Source of the DNA: a bacterium
GTDB lineage: Bacteria; Elusimicrobiota; Elusimicrobia; Elusimicrobiales; UBA9959
DNA length: 5,007 nucleotides
Assembly: GCA_021812825.1 (NCBI GenBank)
Contig: JAKAMO010000162.1
Coordinates: forward strand, 1 to 5,007
Direction of reading: 5' to 3'
Part shown: positions 4,262-5,007 of the stretch, piece after piece
Position numbering within the stretch: position 1 is the first letter of the stretch
How the letters are laid out: each line of letters opens with the position of its first letter
Made by a program: the position numbers and the translations under genes
The notes under the pieces: model-generated
Database searches by the model: none
What the model was told of the DNA's origin: nothing
What the model saw: the letters and a program-made list of their open reading frames with translations, nothing else

Positions 4262-5007
4262 GCCGCGCCCCGCAGCTTGTCGAGGGCCGCTTCCTTCTGG
4301 CGGGCGAACTCGCGGGCCTGCTCCGGCGTCACCTGCACGAAGTGTATGGCCTGGTTCGGGGCGAACTGCCCCAGCAGGTCTATGTCGGCCGAGATCACGT
4401 TGAAGATGCGCGGGTAGCCGCCGGTGGTCTGGCGGTGGCGCAGCAGGATGATCGGCCCGTCGTTGGTCAGCTGCACGGTGCCGTCGGCCACCGCGCCGGA
4501 GACCATGTTGCCCATGCCGCAGGCCAGCCCCGGTTCGCCGGTGAGGCGTATGCCCATCTTGTCCATCTTGAACGTCGTGCGCCACTGGGTCAGGAAGAAC
4601 AGCCCCGGCTGCGGCAGGAAGCGGTGCTCCGGTCCGGGGAGCACGCGGACGCGCCCGTCCTTGTCGGCCCAGCCGCTGACGGCCGCGTAGGGCAGGGCCT
4701 CGGCCGGCGCGGGCCCGCCGCCCTCGCCGCCCCTGAAGCAGAAATAGGTGTACACGCCGTAGCGCCTGTCGCCGAAGGTCAGCCTGTCGCCGGGCCTGGC
4801 CTCGTGGACGCGGCTGTGCTCCACGGCGGCGCGCCCGCCGCCGCGGGTCAGGAAGGCGTCCAGCCTGCCGCCCGTCAGCACGAAGCGTCCCGCCGTAAGT
4901 ATCTCTATCTCCGGCGGGCCGACTATCTCCAGCGCGTCGCTGCCCTCGGGGTTGCCGAGCATCAGGTTGCCGCGCCGCAGCGAGAAGCAGTCCATCGCCC
5001 CGCCCGG
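4258..5007 (-). CDS. pxpC: 5-oxoprolinase subunit C family protein (PxpC/KipA, AHS2 domain), N-terminus beyond window
   Basis: Member of the biotin-dependent carboxyltransferase-like/KipA family; PxpC acts with PxpA and PxpB in ATP-dependent cleavage of 5-oxoproline to glutamate. Of 249 visible residues, the first (PGGAMDCFSLRRGN) match the family's conserved GAMD segment followed by GNLMLGNPEGSDALE. That segment normally lies ~25 residues into the protein, so the ATG at 4995 is internal and the gene continues past the right edge. The C-terminal half is typical: KMDKMGIRL (147-155), RQTTGGYPR (192-200), SADIDLLGQ (206-214). The middle is unusual: the segment that normally carries a GSRST motif is replaced by a short Gly/Pro-rich stretch (about residues 92-104). 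The protein is therefore shorter than usual and its activity is uncertain. Partners PxpA/PxpB would have to lie outside the window. Coupled to the Nudix gene by GTGA. Confidence 0.85.
   Translation of the reverse strand, partial: PGGAMDCFSLRRGNLMLGNPEGSDALEIVGPPEIEILTAGRFVLTGGRLDAFLTRGGGRAAVEHSRVHEARPGDRLTFGDRRYGVYTYFCFRGGEGGGPAPAEALPYAAVSGWADKDGRVRVLPGPEHRFLPQPGLFFLTQWRTTFKMDKMGIRLTGEPGLACGMGNMVSGAVADGTVQLTNDGPIILLRHRQTTGGYPRIFNVISADIDLLGQFAPNQAIHFVQVTPEQAREFARQKEAALDKLRGAA

Noticed and set aside
3872..4417. 181-codon plus-strand frame opposite the Nudix and PxpC genes
   Set aside because: Antisense to a perfect Nudix box; no motif of its own.
4262..4585. Longer N-terminus for the Nudix protein (start at 4585)
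   Set aside because: The extra 108 residues are Arg/His/Gly-rich antifamily sequence that only shadows the PxpC frame; the Nudix fold begins normally at the GTG at 4261.
1..5007. tRNA, rRNA, CRISPR array, insertion sequence or prophage signals
   Set aside because: No cloverleaf, regularly spaced repeats, transposase motifs or terminal inverted repeats were found; the window is nearly filled by coding sequence.

Overview
This is a GC-rich bacterial window with dense, mostly minus-strand gene organisation. Genes often meet in 4-base stop/start overlaps, GC is high at third codon positions, and the AT-rich-looking Ile codon ATA and Arg codon AGG are used freely. Together with leaderless-looking TATAAT boxes next to start codons, this fits a GC-rich candidate-phylum type bacterium such as an Elusimicrobiota relative. 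That placement is a low-confidence inference; no marker gene is present.

Layout, right to left on the minus strand. A first minus-strand unit enters from the right edge: the C-terminal part of a 5-oxoprolinase subunit C (PxpC/KipA, AHS2 domain) protein (4258 to beyond 5007), a MutT/Nudix hydrolase joined to it by a GTGA overlap (3878-4261), and an 80-residue single-pass membrane protein with a coiled-coil tail (3643-3885). It ends at a clear intrinsic terminator (3599-3623). Facing it on the plus strand is a small standalone zinc-ribbon protein with a Pro/Ala/Glu-rich tail (3262-3600); its stop codon overlaps the U-tract of that terminator.

A 64-base divergent intergenic region (3198-3261) separates the zinc-ribbon gene from a second minus-strand unit. 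Both start codons have a perfect TATAAT a few bases upstream, so both messages may be leaderless. One of the two boxes lies in a perfect 14-bp dyad. The second unit comprises a six-membrane-segment HAMP class III adenylate cyclase (1458-3197) with a full catalytic residue set and a class IIIb-type Lys/Thr substrate pair, then a winged-helix SAM-dependent O-methyltransferase-type protein (400-1419). After these come an unrecognised 97-residue helical protein (110-403) and the start of another gene (1-113) that may contain a frameshift close to the left edge.

The cyclase is the only obvious signalling component; no cAMP receptor is in view. The linkage of cyclase, methyltransferase and small protein by translational coupling suggests co-expression but does not establish a shared pathway. 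No tRNA, rRNA, CRISPR array, insertion sequence or phage gene was seen.
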